DNA from: Theobroma cacao
Taxonomy: Eukaryota; Streptophyta; Magnoliopsida; Malvales; Malvaceae
Direction of reading: 5' to 3'
DNA length: 64,000 bases
NCBI RefSeq assembly: GCF_000208745.1
Contig: NC_030858.1
Coordinates: 19,248,229 to 19,312,228 of the forward strand
Numbering within the stretch: the first letter of the stretch is position 1; each line of letters opens with the position of its first letter. Below the pieces are notes generated by a model. The model worked only from the letters and a program-made list of their open reading frames with translations, ran no database searches and was not told the DNA's origin. A program made the translations under genes and the position numbers. Positions 23,956 to 35,030 of this stretch are shown one piece after another.

Positions 23956-24808
23956 AATGCACCGTTTTTAATGAAGTCTTAAGTTTGATTTTAGGTTCAT
24001 TAAAAAGGAGAAGTTCCGATTTATGAAACAAACTAGGTTTGAGAATACAATTACTTTTGAAGAAAATATTAGCATCCTAACAACGTCCATTCAAAGAATA
24101 GTACCAAATTAATCATGTACTTATCATTTAGCCTTTATAAGTAAAGTTAAATGATATTCAATTTTTTGTTTCCCTCAATTATTTCTCTATTTCATTGTTT
24201 TAAAACAAATAAAAATCTTTTAATATCGAAATGTTTCTTAAATTCTTCAATATTATAGCAGAATTTAAAAAAAAAACTCTCTCTTAGAAATTTTCTTGAA
24301 TTGTTTTTTATGAATATGTAAATTTTTATTTACTAATTGTCAATGTCAAAACGACATTGGGCTTGATGAGTTTAATTACAAAATCAAGGAAAATTAGAAA
24401 AAACCGAAGCCTAAAACATCCAATTTAGGGAGATTGGATATTAAACCTATTCCGTAGGTGCTGCCCGAAACAAGAGGCTTTAAAATCCAGGCTCAACTCC
24501 TAGCTTATTCTGAAGCCCATAACAAATAGACTCCCTTTAATACTCCGCGTGGAGCCTGCAGACATGCGTCCAAGCCTAGACAACATAATCAACGAGAAAA
24601 CCGCTGAACATATGTCCCAGCTTGAACAAATTAATTTTTTAATTTTTTTAAAAATTATTGTCTATAATTTATTTAAAATATTAATAATGTATAATTTATA
24701 TAGTAACATGATTATTTTATTCAATTTTTAAATATTAATATTTTATTTACAATTTAAATATTATTATGATAAATTTAAGATTTAATATTTAATATTTTAA
24801 AATATTGC
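23956..24808. other. Intergenic, no gene recognised
   Basis: AT-rich DNA. A less AT-rich block at 24390-24620 has no recognisable domain. The segment 24720-24848 contains two related AATTTAAATAT-type lines, the second of which (24809-24848) is repeated after the capping-enzyme retrocopy. Confidence 0.5.
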
Positions 24809-24848
24809 ATTTTATTTATAATTTAAATATGAACATTGTTAAAATATT
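24809..24848. repeat. Left copy of the AT-rich repeat flanking the retrocopy
   Basis: ATTTTATTTATAATTTAAAT... at 24809-24848 matches 28904-28943 (ATTTTATATATAATTTAAAT...) at most positions, both ending AAAATATT. The right copy lies just beyond the A8 run. This is the arrangement expected of a LINE-type target duplication, but low-complexity DNA could give it by chance. Confidence 0.5.
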
Positions 24849-25257
24849 ACGCCTCCGAATCTTGAAATTTCTCTGCTCCTCCGTGGCCCATTCTCTCTCT
24901 CTCTCTCTCTCTTTCCTGACTCGGCAGTGATTTATTGACTTTTAGTCACTCTCTCGCCTTTTTAAAAAAAAAAAAAAAACCAACAACTTTCTCTCTCTAG
25001 GGTTTTGAAGGAAAACTTATAGAGAAACAGGAGGGGCACCCCACCCTACTTGTAGGGTTACTTGCGACTTACACAACGAGTTTTATTGTGTTTGGCCGAT
25101 TCACGAGAGGCTTCAATTTGTTTTTTTATTCCTGGGGAAAAAGAAACGGAGGGAATCCGTTTGTTTTAGCGGCGTAGTGGATCGCCGTTTTTTGTTGTAA
25201 CTTCGTGGTCGATTTCATGTTTCTGGTTATAAGTTCATGGTGTTTTATAGATGCTGA

Positions 25258-26057
25258 ATGATTGCTAGTATGGACTTAAATGCTTCGCAATTACCTGAAG
25301 ATGATGAAGAGACACATGAAAGGCATATAGGACACTACTCTGCACCAGAAGCCCATGTAGAGTCTGCAGTTGAAGAAAGACGGAGGAGATTGAGAAGATA
25401 CCGACCAGATCACCGGCCTGTGTATGTCTCTCAGCCTCCTATACATGGTCACTTTTATCAAAATAGGAATCCCAGGGTTTATGATAAAAGTAGGATCCCT
25501 CCTGGTTGGCTGGATTGTCCTTCGGTTGGTCGGGAAATAGGCTGCACCATTCCTTCTGAGGTTCCCCTTGGTGAATCTTACGATGACTGTGTTCCTCCTG
25601 GTAAAAGATACTCTTTTGGACAAGCGATTCATCAGCAAAAAGTCTTAGGAAGAAAGCTCGGTTTGGTGATTGATTTGACGAACACATCTCGTTACTATCA
25701 AACTACAGACCTTAAGGGTGAAGGCAATATCGAGCATGTAAAGATTCAATGCAGGGAAGGGATGCTGTACCGGATAATGTCTCTGTAAATACCTTTGTCT
25801 ACAAGGTATCAGAATTCCTCCGACGTCATAAGTCAAAGAAATATATTCTTGTCCATTGTACGCATGGGCATAATCGCACTGGATACATGATTATTCACTA
25901 TCTCATACGTTCACGATCAATGTCTGTTACTCAGGCAATAAAAATTTTTTCAGAGGCACGTCCTCCGGGTATTTACAAACCGGACTATATTGATGCCTTG
26001 TATGCATTTTATCATGAAAGAAGGCCTGAAATGGTTGTCTGCCCGCCAACTCCTTAG
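25258..26057 (+). pseudogene. RNA 5'-triphosphatase domain of the capping-enzyme retrocopy
   Basis: In the source protein this domain hydrolyses the 5'-triphosphate of nascent RNA by a cysteine-phosphatase mechanism. The first frame (25258-25788) starts MIASMDLNASQLPEDDEETH and includes PPGWLDCP and VIDLTNTSRYY. After the one-base deletion near 25753 the protein continues in the next frame (25749-26057) with GRDAVPDNVSVNTF. The catalytic loop HCTHGHNRTG (H-C-x5-R-T/G type) is intact, followed by RPPGIYKPDYIDALYAFYHE. It ends at TAG in place of a Glu codon. The frameshift separates the N-terminus from the catalytic loop, so no active domain can be made. Confidence 0.9.
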
Positions 26058-26159
26058 TGGAAGAGATCTTCTGTTATTGATCTCAATGGTTAAGCAGTTG
26101 CAGATGATGATGATGGTGGAGGTCCAACTGCATTACATGGGAATCATCAGACGGATGTT

Positions 26160-27287
26160 GTGTTGACAAATGATGACATTTTGGGAGATGAAATACCTCA
26201 TGACCAGCAGGAATCACTGCGGTCATTCTGCTACAAAATGTTGGAGTTAAATGTTGGGGCCAGAAGACATTCGCAATTTCCTGGGTCACATCCAGTTTCG
26301 CTCAACCGCGACAGTTTGCAACTTTTAAGGCAACGTTATTATTATACCACTTGGAAAGTGGATGGAACACGATATATGATGTTAATAACTGTTGATGGAT
26401 GTTATTTAATTGATAGGAGTTTTAATTTCCGAAGGGTTCAGATGAGGTTTCCGAGTCAACACCAACCTGAAGTTATGGGGGACAGAACTGATCATTTCAC
26501 ATTGCTTGATGGGGAGATGGTAATAGATACCATGCCAGACTCTCAGAAGCAAGAGAGAAGATATCTCATCTATGATATGATGGCACTTAACCACGTTGGT
26601 TCTTTAATACAGTGGCCTTTCTGTGAACGATGGAAAATGCTTGAAAAAGATGTGATTGAGCCTCGAAAATATGAACGCCAGAACATTTACCAGAGCAGGA
26701 ATCCTTATTACCGATATGACCTTGAACCCTTCAGAGTGCGGAGGAAGGATTTTTGGTTTCTCTCTGCTGTAAATAAGGTTTTGAAGGAAATTATCCCCAG
26801 GCTCTCTCATGAGGCAGATGGTCTTATTTTTCAGGGCTGGGACGATCCTTACGTACCTCGCACTCATGAAGGTCTTCTGAAGTGGAAATTTGCTCAGTTG
26901 AACTCTGTTGACTTTTTATTTGAGATTGGCAGTGATGATCGTGAACAACTTTTTCTCTACCAACAGGGGAGAAAGAAGTTGATGGAAGGGAATAGAGTTG
27001 AATTCAGAGATGTTTCAGATCCTCCTTCTTCATTCTCTGGGAAGATTATCGAGTGTTGTTGGGATCCTGATCAACATGTGTGGATCTATATGAGGATCAG
27101 GACGGATAAGTCGACTCCCAATGATTTCAATACTTTCAAGAAGGTTAAGCGAAGTATAAAGGATAATATTACAGACGAAATCTTGTTAAACGAGATTAAT
27201 GAGAGCATTCGCTTGCCCATGTATGCTGATAGAATAAAGATTGACAGCAAGGCCCACCTGCATACAAATTCAGCACGATGCAAGTGA
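26160..27287 (+). pseudogene. Guanylyltransferase domain of the capping-enzyme retrocopy, still open
   Basis: A 375-codon open frame downstream of both stop codons begins MLTNDDILGDEIPHDQQES. It covers the nucleotidyltransferase motifs: motif I KVDGTR (family usually KADGTR; the Lys that carries GMP is present), HFTLLDGEMV, YLIYDMMALN, then EADGLIFQGWDDPY and LLKWKFAQLNSVDFLFEIG. The OB-fold end IRLPMYADRIKIDS is complete. Thus this half is uninterrupted although the gene copy is dead as a whole. There is no sign of a promoter of its own. It may simply have escaped stops by chance. Confidence 0.88.
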
Positions 27288-27488
27288 TGGATAGCATGCC
27301 TGGTTTGTTGTCCAGTTGATTGAGGTATTGGATGCTTGAGTGTGCCTTTCATGGCCTGTGTGCTTTCAGGTTTCTTTTGGTAGGAAGTTTGGTGCATACT
27401 TGGCTTGTTGAGCACATCATGTAAAGGATCACTGTGATATCATGCAATTAGCTATCCCCTTTCTAATCAGTCTTGTAGTACTGCGTGT

Positions 27489-28534
27489 CAAGGGCAGCTT
27501 AATAAATTCAAAGACCTAAAGCGAAATATTCAAATGAGATTTTTTTTATTGAAATTAAAAAAAATTTATTAAAATTTTATTCTTCTAGCTTTTTGAGATA
27601 CAAAATTTTTAATTAAACTTTTATAATCAAGTTCTTCTAATATTTCTTTTTCAATTGATAATATAGTCAATCCATTTAATCTTTCTTGAGATATTGTTGA
27701 TCTTAAAAAAATTTTTATTAATTTTAGTTCTGAAATACTTCTTTCTCCTAAAGCAACACTTACTGGAATTGTTAACATTATTCTAAAAATATTTAACTAT
27801 TATAATTATCTTATATTTTTTAAATGGCTAATATAAAATCAACAATCAAAATTTTTAATTCAAATAAATCAACTATCACATAAAATAAAAATAATATAAC
27901 AACATAATATAAATCTAAATTAAAGTAAAAAAATCTGTAAACATTAGAACAATAGTACCTAATTATTGAATGCTTATTGCAAATCGCAAATGAGGCTCAC
28001 AACTTTATGAAGATAATAAAAGAACAGACTTCTTGTGTATTCTTTGGAGAAAAATTGAAGTTAAAGGAAGAAAGAGCAAATGAGAAAGGAAGATTTTAAA
28101 AGTAGATATTATACATTGAAAAAAATAATTAGTTTTATATATAGGGAAAAAAATAGCTGTTGGAAATCATTAAATGTGTTGATTGAAAATAAGATAAATA
28201 AGTGAGAAAAAAAATAGCTGTTAGAAATGATTAAATACATGTAACTGTTAGTTTTTTGGAAATAAGAGAATATAGTTGAGAATTAATAGTATTTTAGAAA
28301 TAAAGAAGTAATGAAAAATTGAGATTTATTAGGCACATAATTAAAAAAAGTAAAAGAACAAATAATTTGATGAATTATTTTTTATTTTTATATTTTTTAA
28401 TATAATTAATTTTATTATAATTATTATAAAATTATAAATCTTCTTTAAAATTGGGGCCTCCCCAAATTGGGGGCCTACCCAAATTTGGGGCCTAAAGCCC
28501 TTGCTTGGGTGGCTTCACCCAAGGGGCGGCCCTA
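27489..28534 (-). mobile_element. Non-autonomous hAT copy 3, in the pseudogene 3' UTR
   Basis: It starts CAAGGGCAGC and ends GGCGGCCCTA. The flanking octamers are CTGCGTGT (27481-27488) and CTACGTGT (28535-28542), a duplication with one mismatch. The minus-strand frame 27778-27569 gives the transposase C-terminal dimerisation segment (MLTIPVSVALGERSISELKL ... QERLNGLTILSIEKEILEEL). It is collinear with copies 1 and 2, with an extra duplicated CCCAAATTGGGGGCC line near 28460-28490. Confidence 0.9.
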
Positions 28535-29075
28535 CTACGTGTGCTACACTAGGGTGTTGTATGATCCAGGTGGTACACTCGAATAGTTTCGCGACGTTTA
28601 GGTCTAAGACTATTTTTCTTATAGTTGTTCAAATCAAGAGGATTAGCACTAGGGTAACCATTTAGATTAGAGTTAAATTTTTTATCTTATTGTTCTCCCT
28701 TATGTTAGTGATCTCTAAGTTCTTCTAAAAAGCTAGTCATTTTCCAGAATAAAAAGCAAAGTGTTCCATTTTGAGGGTTTTTGCATTTTCACTCTATGTG
28801 AATGTTTGATTGGAAAATGAAGACTTTGGTATTTAATCTTGCTCGTATATTCTGCTTTTGCTGATTAAATAGTTTTGCTACTTTCCCTTCAAAAAAAATT
28901 AAAATTTTATATATAATTTAAATATTATTGTGATTAAAATATTAAAATATTAATGTTTTCAATAAAAATTTAGAGAATAAAAGGTGGAATTTAGAGAGGC
29001 ATGGAGAGAGGCAAAAATGGGAAGAGAGACAGATATGGATGAAGCGTTAAAGCATAATTATTCCACCACTATTAC

Positions 29076-30712
29076 TGTAAGCCCTACAAGCTAATTGATT
29101 TTGTGTTTGTAAAACATTATATTAATTAGTCATATTTCATGTTAAATACGTTATGAATATTGTATATAATGTATGAGGCATTTCTTTATTCAAGAGTTTA
29201 TTTATAAAGAGTTATAAGAAACTTATGTAGATAAAGTCCTTGGAACATAATGGCCTTATAAAGAAATTATAAAGGTTATAATTATGAGATTCTTATGCAT
29301 TAAAGCTTTGTTCCTAAATATGTTCCTAGTCATTGTATTGTCAAGAATAAGAGCATTGACAATGCTCAAAGGTTGGTACATGCTAAGCCTCTTTATTTTG
29401 GAAGTAAGAAATTGATCTCATAGGTTGAAATATGTGAATACTTAAGGTTAGTATGTGGGTGCTTGTTAGAGAACAAGTTTAGTGAACATGACACGCTATG
29501 AGAGTTCCATTTAGTATTTCACTCAAGTATTTATGGAAATACTCTCATGTGTCAGTAGTGTAGTAATCCTTAGACTTGTGATACCAAATCATCTTGTATA
29601 TAAATTTTCATGTTTTAATTTCACCTCAATGGGTCTAGAGGTGACCAGATGTTTAAACAAAGTGCTTTTGGGTGTGGCATGAAATATGCGAAAATAAATG
29701 AATAATTTATAGAGGATTCATCACCCCAAGTGATTTGAAGGGAGCATATCTCATTTGCTTCTGGCTTATATTGATTAAAAGTCCTTAGTCAAGGCAATCT
29801 TGATAGGTCAATATAAAAGTTGCAAGACTAATATGGATAAGTTAGAAAGTAGACACTGAGCCAGACTTTTTATCTATTTGGGATATAAGATGAAAAGATC
29901 AAATTACACTGAGATACTGTACACTGAAAGGTTAGTCAAATCATATTGACTCTCTTAACATTTGGATGGTCATAATGTATTGTTAGATATCGCTCATAAT
30001 TTATAAATATAAATATAAATTCTTAATTGAATTAATTTATATTTATTACCAACATGTTAAGAATCTAATGAGTCACACACATAAGATGATTTGTCGAAAT
30101 TAATTTGAGTTCAATTGGATGTGATCTAATTGATTTTATAGAGGCTTAATCCAATCAAATAATGGGCTAAATCAAATATGATTTGATGGAGTATTAAATA
30201 AAGGTTTAATTAGCCCAAGATACATTATAATCCTTGTTGGATATAAAGTAGGTTTGTTCACTCTATAAAAGAATCTCTTAACCGTCTCTTGAATATATAG
30301 AAGAGTTATATTTTATTTTCTCATGTGTTGAGATAGGATCACGACCAAAAAGAGAGAAATACAAAGGAGCTCAAAGTTGAGAGTTTGTTAGCACAAACTT
30401 CGGCTTGGGGATTCACACACTCTTAGTGAAGAAATTTCGACAGATCACTGTGTGGATCACCATTAGGGGCAAGACAACTGTGTTGCTATGATTTGATAAG
30501 TCCTAGTTGGTGTACAAAAGTTAAAAACGAAAAGCCAAAGAGGAGTCCACCAAAGAAAGCAGAATTTCAAGTATGTCAAAATCTCTCTTATGGTTTTTCT
30601 ATATTAGTTTCAATTAAAGTGATCCATGGCTCAGGGATTAAAATTTTAATAATATTTCACTGTGTGTGAGTCATCTTAGCATGATTTAAATCCCCAACAA
30701 TGGTATCAAAGC
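29076..30712 (+). mobile_element. Family-A LTR with primer-binding site
   Basis: It starts TGTAAGCCCTACAAGC and ends ATCCCCAACA at 30699, followed directly by ATGGTATCAAAGCC (primer site at 30701-30712), the plant copia pattern. Length is about 1.62 kb. A CTATAAAAGAAT TATA-like site lies at about 30263. The 200-300 bp after the primer site are AT-rich leader without a clear gag, and no 3' LTR is present, so the element is truncated. It is related to the split copy at 941-1232 and 16369-17740. The start position is less sure than the end. Confidence 0.65.
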
Positions 30713-30929
30713 CTCTTTTAATTGATTTAATCTAGTTTTATGTTTAATTATTGAAGATTACAAAAACTATTTTGTTTATATGTCAATTTGATGCAAAGTT
30801 TGAAAAATTATTTAGAATAATTTTGAATGGATTTTTTCAAAACTAATTTATGTTTCAAAAGACCTTTGAAAATTTGTTTTAAGAGAATCCAAATCTGAAA
30901 AATCTGGCAGCATAATGTGATCTATTTTG

Positions 30930-31389
30930 AAAATTTTTTTGAGGGACTTAGAGAAGGAGTTCGTGCCTGATTTTTGGAGTAAAAGGTCAAGAGGATAATC
31001 TCAACGTCTGACAATTTACAATATTTAATTATCTTTGACAACCTTTCCGTCGCTAGTATTCTTGTCTTAGTTTTGTGCTTTGCCAAGTAAACCCCAAGCT
31101 TGCTGTCGAAGAACCAAACCCCGTGTAAGCCTATGATGGCATTTTGAGCTTCAGAAAGGAACTGGTAGCATATAAAACTGAAAGCTTTCCCTTTGTTTGA
31201 AAGGTTTTAAGGGATGAAAACATCAACAATATTCCCATATTTCTCAAATATGACTCTTAACCAACGAGCTGTTGTTCTTGGAGGAAGGTTTCCTACAAAA
31301 ATCGTAACAATTCCATCTATCTAAGTGCTCTGCGATTGTTGCTTGTCGTTCTTCTCAGTGACATGCCTGTTCCATCTCATAGTCGCCAT
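30930..31389 (-). pseudogene. RRM-coding fragment
   Basis: From an ATG at 31389 the minus strand reads MATMRWNRHVTEKNDKQQSQ, then a stop codon, then an RNA-recognition motif: RNP2-like IVTIFVGNLPPRTTARW, then IFEKYGNIVDVFIP, a second stop, and RNP1-like NKGKAFSFICYQF. It stays open to about 30930. Single-RRM proteins of this layout occur as host SR-like proteins and also as ORF1 of some plant LINEs, so either origin is possible. The two stops argue against function. Directly downstream (31030-30700) is the leader of the family-A element, so the two were brought together by chance or by truncation. Confidence 0.6.
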
Positions 31390-31798
31390 CCTTAGAAAAG
31401 AAAAGATTTATAAGTCTAAGTTTGTAATTTTCAAAGATACAAAAAGGCATTTTAGTTTTATATATTTTAAATGCTATTTCATCAACTATAGACTAGCCAA
31501 TATTATGAGGTTGAGAATTGTTAAACCAAGATTTTGGAGCATACCCATTATTTGGAATGGCTGTTTCCACCCCAAAATTCAACCAAACTAAAAGAATTAA
31601 AAAGTGGAAGGAGCCATTCTTATGTCAAACATGCTGTTAGTGAAGTTATCCGAGCCTAATATGTCTTCCATGTTAGAATTTGGCATCAAGGAGAGTGAAC
31701 AACATTAATTACTGTTTATCATCTTCAAACAAAACCAAAATTTCATATTTTAGACTATCTAAGAAATTAGAACCTTTAAATGTTGCCTTTAAAAAAAA
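31390..31798. other. Intergenic, no gene recognised
   Basis: AT-rich DNA upstream of the RRM fragment. The plus-strand frame 31325-31591 has no domain and overlaps the fragment in antisense, so it is rejected. Confidence 0.45.
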
Positions 31799-32207
31799 GT
31801 AAAATACTTTCATATCTCAAAGTTTTAATCAAAATTCTAAATGGATCCATTACTTTTCGAAATGGACACTCCATCCTAAAAATATAAACACCATTAACAG
31901 AGATTATGAAAGGATTAAAATACCCTTTTTTCCTTTAGTAATTTAAAAAATTATCATTATATTTTTTTTCAAAAATGATATAATAATTAATAAAAATTAA
32001 TAAAAAATATATAATAATAATTTTTAAAATTAATAAAAAGTAAAATTATCATGTTAATATTGCCACATCATCAAACTAATAGAAATATTAACGGTTGGAC
32101 CTATGTGTCTAGTAGAAGATATTTTTCTAAGATGGAGTGTTTATTTCGAAAACTAATAGATCTGTTTGAAATTTCGATTAAAATTTATGGGTGTAAAGGT
32201 ATTTTAC
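31799..32207. mobile_element. Foldback/MITE-like element
   Basis: The left arm (31799-about 31885: GTAAAATACTTTCATATC ... TTTTCGAAATGGACACTCC) is repeated in inverted form at about 32125-32207 (GGAGTGTTTATTTCGAAAA ... GGTATTTTAC). Each arm is about 85-100 bp at roughly 80 % identity by eye, around an AT-rich middle with no coding capacity. The superfamily is uncertain; long arms suggest a Mutator-like or foldback origin. Confidence 0.65.
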
Positions 32208-33954
32208 CAAAAACAAAAAATTCAAATGTCAGTAATTATCATTTCTAATCAAATCATGCATATAATATACCCATTTACACTTGTCATGTAAACTTTACAA
32301 TGATACATTTTATACACCTTGACATTATATATATAGGAAGATACACATGCAGAAACTATGCCAAAATGCTAATTGATTACATATAATTTGAAAGCAAAAA
32401 AAAATCTTAGGAAATCTTTATACAACTCATATATATCATTTTAGACTGTACATACATCACATTTTAGACTAGAAGGCAAGCGTTAATGGCTCTAGCATCA
32501 CTAAAGGAACTATTAAATGTGAAAATTAAAATAAACTTACAAGATTGGAGTGCAAAACCTTGGCGTGGGTCGAGTCTAAGTAGAGTTCATTTTGACATTA
32601 CTTTATAATGAAATTATTACTTTTTAAAAAAAAATTAACTTGATAGGATATACAACACCCACATTTATAAATTTTTCAAAATCTTCATACCTATTTGATA
32701 TGAGATTGAAATGTCTTTTGAACATGAAGCACAACTGACGATTGGAATATGAAACAATTGCTCTATTTTTTTTTATTTCAAATATATTTTGATTGGGTAA
32801 CTCACTTATAATGCCAGAACCACATCTAAAAACCAACAATTTTTAATCACAAAAGCGATTTAATTAATTGTATAATCATCTTTAGCTATTATCACATGAA
32901 ATTTTATTAAGTTAAATTATAATTTAATTAAAAATAAATAAATTGTCACCCATAAAGTTTTATGGATACCCCATTGACTTGGAAAACATTATTTATATGC
33001 CCCTTGATAAAAAAATATCAATGCCCCTAGCAACCCCCCTTGATGCACCCTTAGCTGGTAGTCCATCATTTGCCCTGCGTCCCATGATGTGGACGATGGG
33101 TCTTTTGTTAATTTAGACAGAGTAATTAAATTAGTTAATTAACTAATTAAATGAGTTTTTTTTATTAGTTTATAATTAAATTAGTTTAGACCGGCTAGAA
33201 AGATGTTGGGTATTTTTAGTACAAACATAAATGAATTACTTTGCAAGTAAAGAGAAAGGAACATCACATCGATTTTTAACAAAAATATGATGTTAATAAA
33301 ATGTTACATTACATTTGTTAGCTTTAAAATTATTATAGTTTTGATTATGACAAAATGATCAAATTTGCTTGAACATTATTTGAGTAATCTTTGACAATTT
33401 CTTGAAATGATTTAACTCCCATACATTTGTTCTTACATAGACACAAGCTTGACTCTTGAAGTTATTGAACTATATCTATAAACTTGTATGACTTAAGTAT
33501 ATGAGTGTTTATGATTCCTATTCATTAAAGTCTGATTTAAAGATTAAATGAAAATCTAAATGCACTCATTAAGAGGGAGTTTTGAATATATTTTTTAATG
33601 ATGACAAAAAAAGAGAGAGAAGGAAAACTAAGTTAAATTGAGTATAATAGGTTGTCATGTTTAATTTATATGTGTGATGCTTAGTTATGATTTTATTGAA
33701 TATTATGTGCTAGTTATTATGGATATTCAATATATCTTGTTTAGCTACTGTGGGCATTGTATATCTTGTTTAGCTATTATAGCTATTATGGATATTATAA
33801 ATAGTTTATTGCAAATCTTTAAAGAAAACTAGATGCATTGACTAAGGGGGAGCAACTCATTATACATAAAGATTTGAAGCATTTATATTGAACGTAGACA
33901 TTGCACTATTAATCTAAGAGTGTTTTGTCATCATAAAAAATAAGAGATAGAGAA
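32208..33954. other. AT-rich DNA and probable LTR-element remnant
   Basis: No gene was recognised. From about 33300 the text (TTGATTATGACAAAATGATC, then ACTAAGGGGGAGCAACTC at 33841, a polypurine-like tract) has the look of the 3' end of a SIRE-like copia element, matching the LTR that starts at 33955. The small minus-strand frame 32624-32839 lacks any domain. Confidence 0.45.
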
Positions 33955-34239
33955 TGTTGACTCTATATGTTTTTTATGATAGCAAAATATTCTCATTCAT
34001 TGATGACTAATTATATTGTTTAAGTGTGCAGGAGAAAGCTTAAATCATTAATATATTTGGTATTTGTAAGCAAGTCAAGATGCTTGTTCAGTTGCAAGAT
34101 GGGTTAATTGGTTAAACAAGCAAAGAAGAAAGAGCTAGAATTGAGTCACAAAATATAAGCTTTTTAGTTAAATGATGATGGGAGTTAGTTAGCTAAAATT
34201 CGAATAAGAAGTTGAGGGGCTTAAGAGTATTGAAAAACA

Positions 34240-34430
34240 GAAAAGACTTAGTCGACCAAGAAATGGGTTAGTCAACTAAAAGCATATTGTCAAAAATCTG
34301 GACTTCAAGACAAAAACAACTTAATCGACTAAGAATGAAGTTAATCGACTAAGAGCTCACTGCCAAAAATTGGGATAAGAAAACAAAGACAACTTAGTCG
34401 ACTAAGAGTGCAGTTAGTCAACTAAGATCA
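34240..34430 (+). repeat. 73-bp array of paired TTAGTCGACTAA palindromes
   Basis: Six variants of CTTAGTCGACTAAG have centres at 34253.5, 34273.5, 34326.5, 34346.5, 34399.5 and 34419.5. That is three pairs with exactly 20 bp between centres inside a pair and exactly 73 bp between pairs. The fifth copy is a perfect 14-bp palindrome; the others have one to three changes. Confidence 0.9.
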
Positions 34431-34814
34431 TTTTGTCAGAAAATTTGAATTAAGTACTAAAAGACAAAATAACAGCTAGAAAAGGCTAGTTTCTGTCTCC
34501 AACGGCCAGAATTGATTTTGCAAGTATTTAAAGCCTCTCCAACAGTTAAAAACAAGAGAGAGAAGTTATCCAAAGTGATTTTGAGCTTAGAAGACCAAAA
34601 ACCTTCTCTTTACACTTGTATTTCACTCCCATCCTTTGAAAAAATATTTGAGCTTAGCTTTGTACATCTTAGATCAGTTAAGTGATCAATTGTACTTTAT
34701 CTTTTCTTCATTTCTTGGTTGCTTAGAGTGTGCAAGGCACTCTAAGGGATTTATTCAAGCTTGGATTGCTTGATTGAGTGTATAGGTTCTAACTTAAGTT
34801 AGAAAAATTAGTTG

Positions 34815-35030
34815 TTGGGTTTTGGTTGATCTTGTGAAAAACCATTGTTGTAGGTTGTGGTTGAGTTTTTGAAAAACCACTTTGGGTTTTGGTTGAGCCC
34901 GTGAAAAATCATTGTGAAAGGTTATGGTTGAGTTTTTGAAAAACCACTTTGGGTTTTTGTTGATCCCGGTAAAAACTATTGTAAAAGATTTGAGCTAACC
35001 CTAGTAAAAGCCATTGTAAAGCTTGGTGAA
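34815..35030 (+). repeat. Degenerate GGTTTTGGTTGA...GAAAAACCA repeats
   Basis: About five lines of the type 'GGGTTTTGGTTGAGCCCGTG AAAAATCATTGT' follow one another in the 3' third of the SIRE-like LTR, with alternating GAGTTTTTGAAAAACC and GATCCCGGTAAAAACTA variants. Spacing is about 35-40 bp. Confidence 0.6.

Larger units (their letters stand above)
24849..28898 (+). pseudogene. Processed pseudogene of the bifunctional mRNA-capping enzyme
   Basis: The source gene encodes the plant nuclear enzyme that removes the 5' gamma-phosphate of pre-mRNA and adds GMP. Plant genes for it have many introns. Here 5' UTR (about 24849-25257, with a CT tract and an A tract), coding region (25258-27287) and 3' UTR run without any intron. 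The 3' UTR is split by a hAT copy (27489-28534) and resumes to 28890, where an A8 run follows. Three lesions kill the reading frame: one base lost at about 25753 (codon before GRDAVPD), TAG at 26055-26057 where the family has Glu before WKR, and TAA at 26091-26093. An AT-rich 40-bp direct repeat flanks the copy. Together these show an mRNA copied back into the genome. Confidence 0.85.

Noticed and set aside
25291..25836. Minus-strand frames in the capping-enzyme pseudogene
   Set aside because: Antisense shadows; no domain.
25258..27287. Functional capping-enzyme gene
   Set aside because: No introns, a frameshift and two in-frame stops between the two catalytic domains. All junctions that would be introns in a plant gene are missing.
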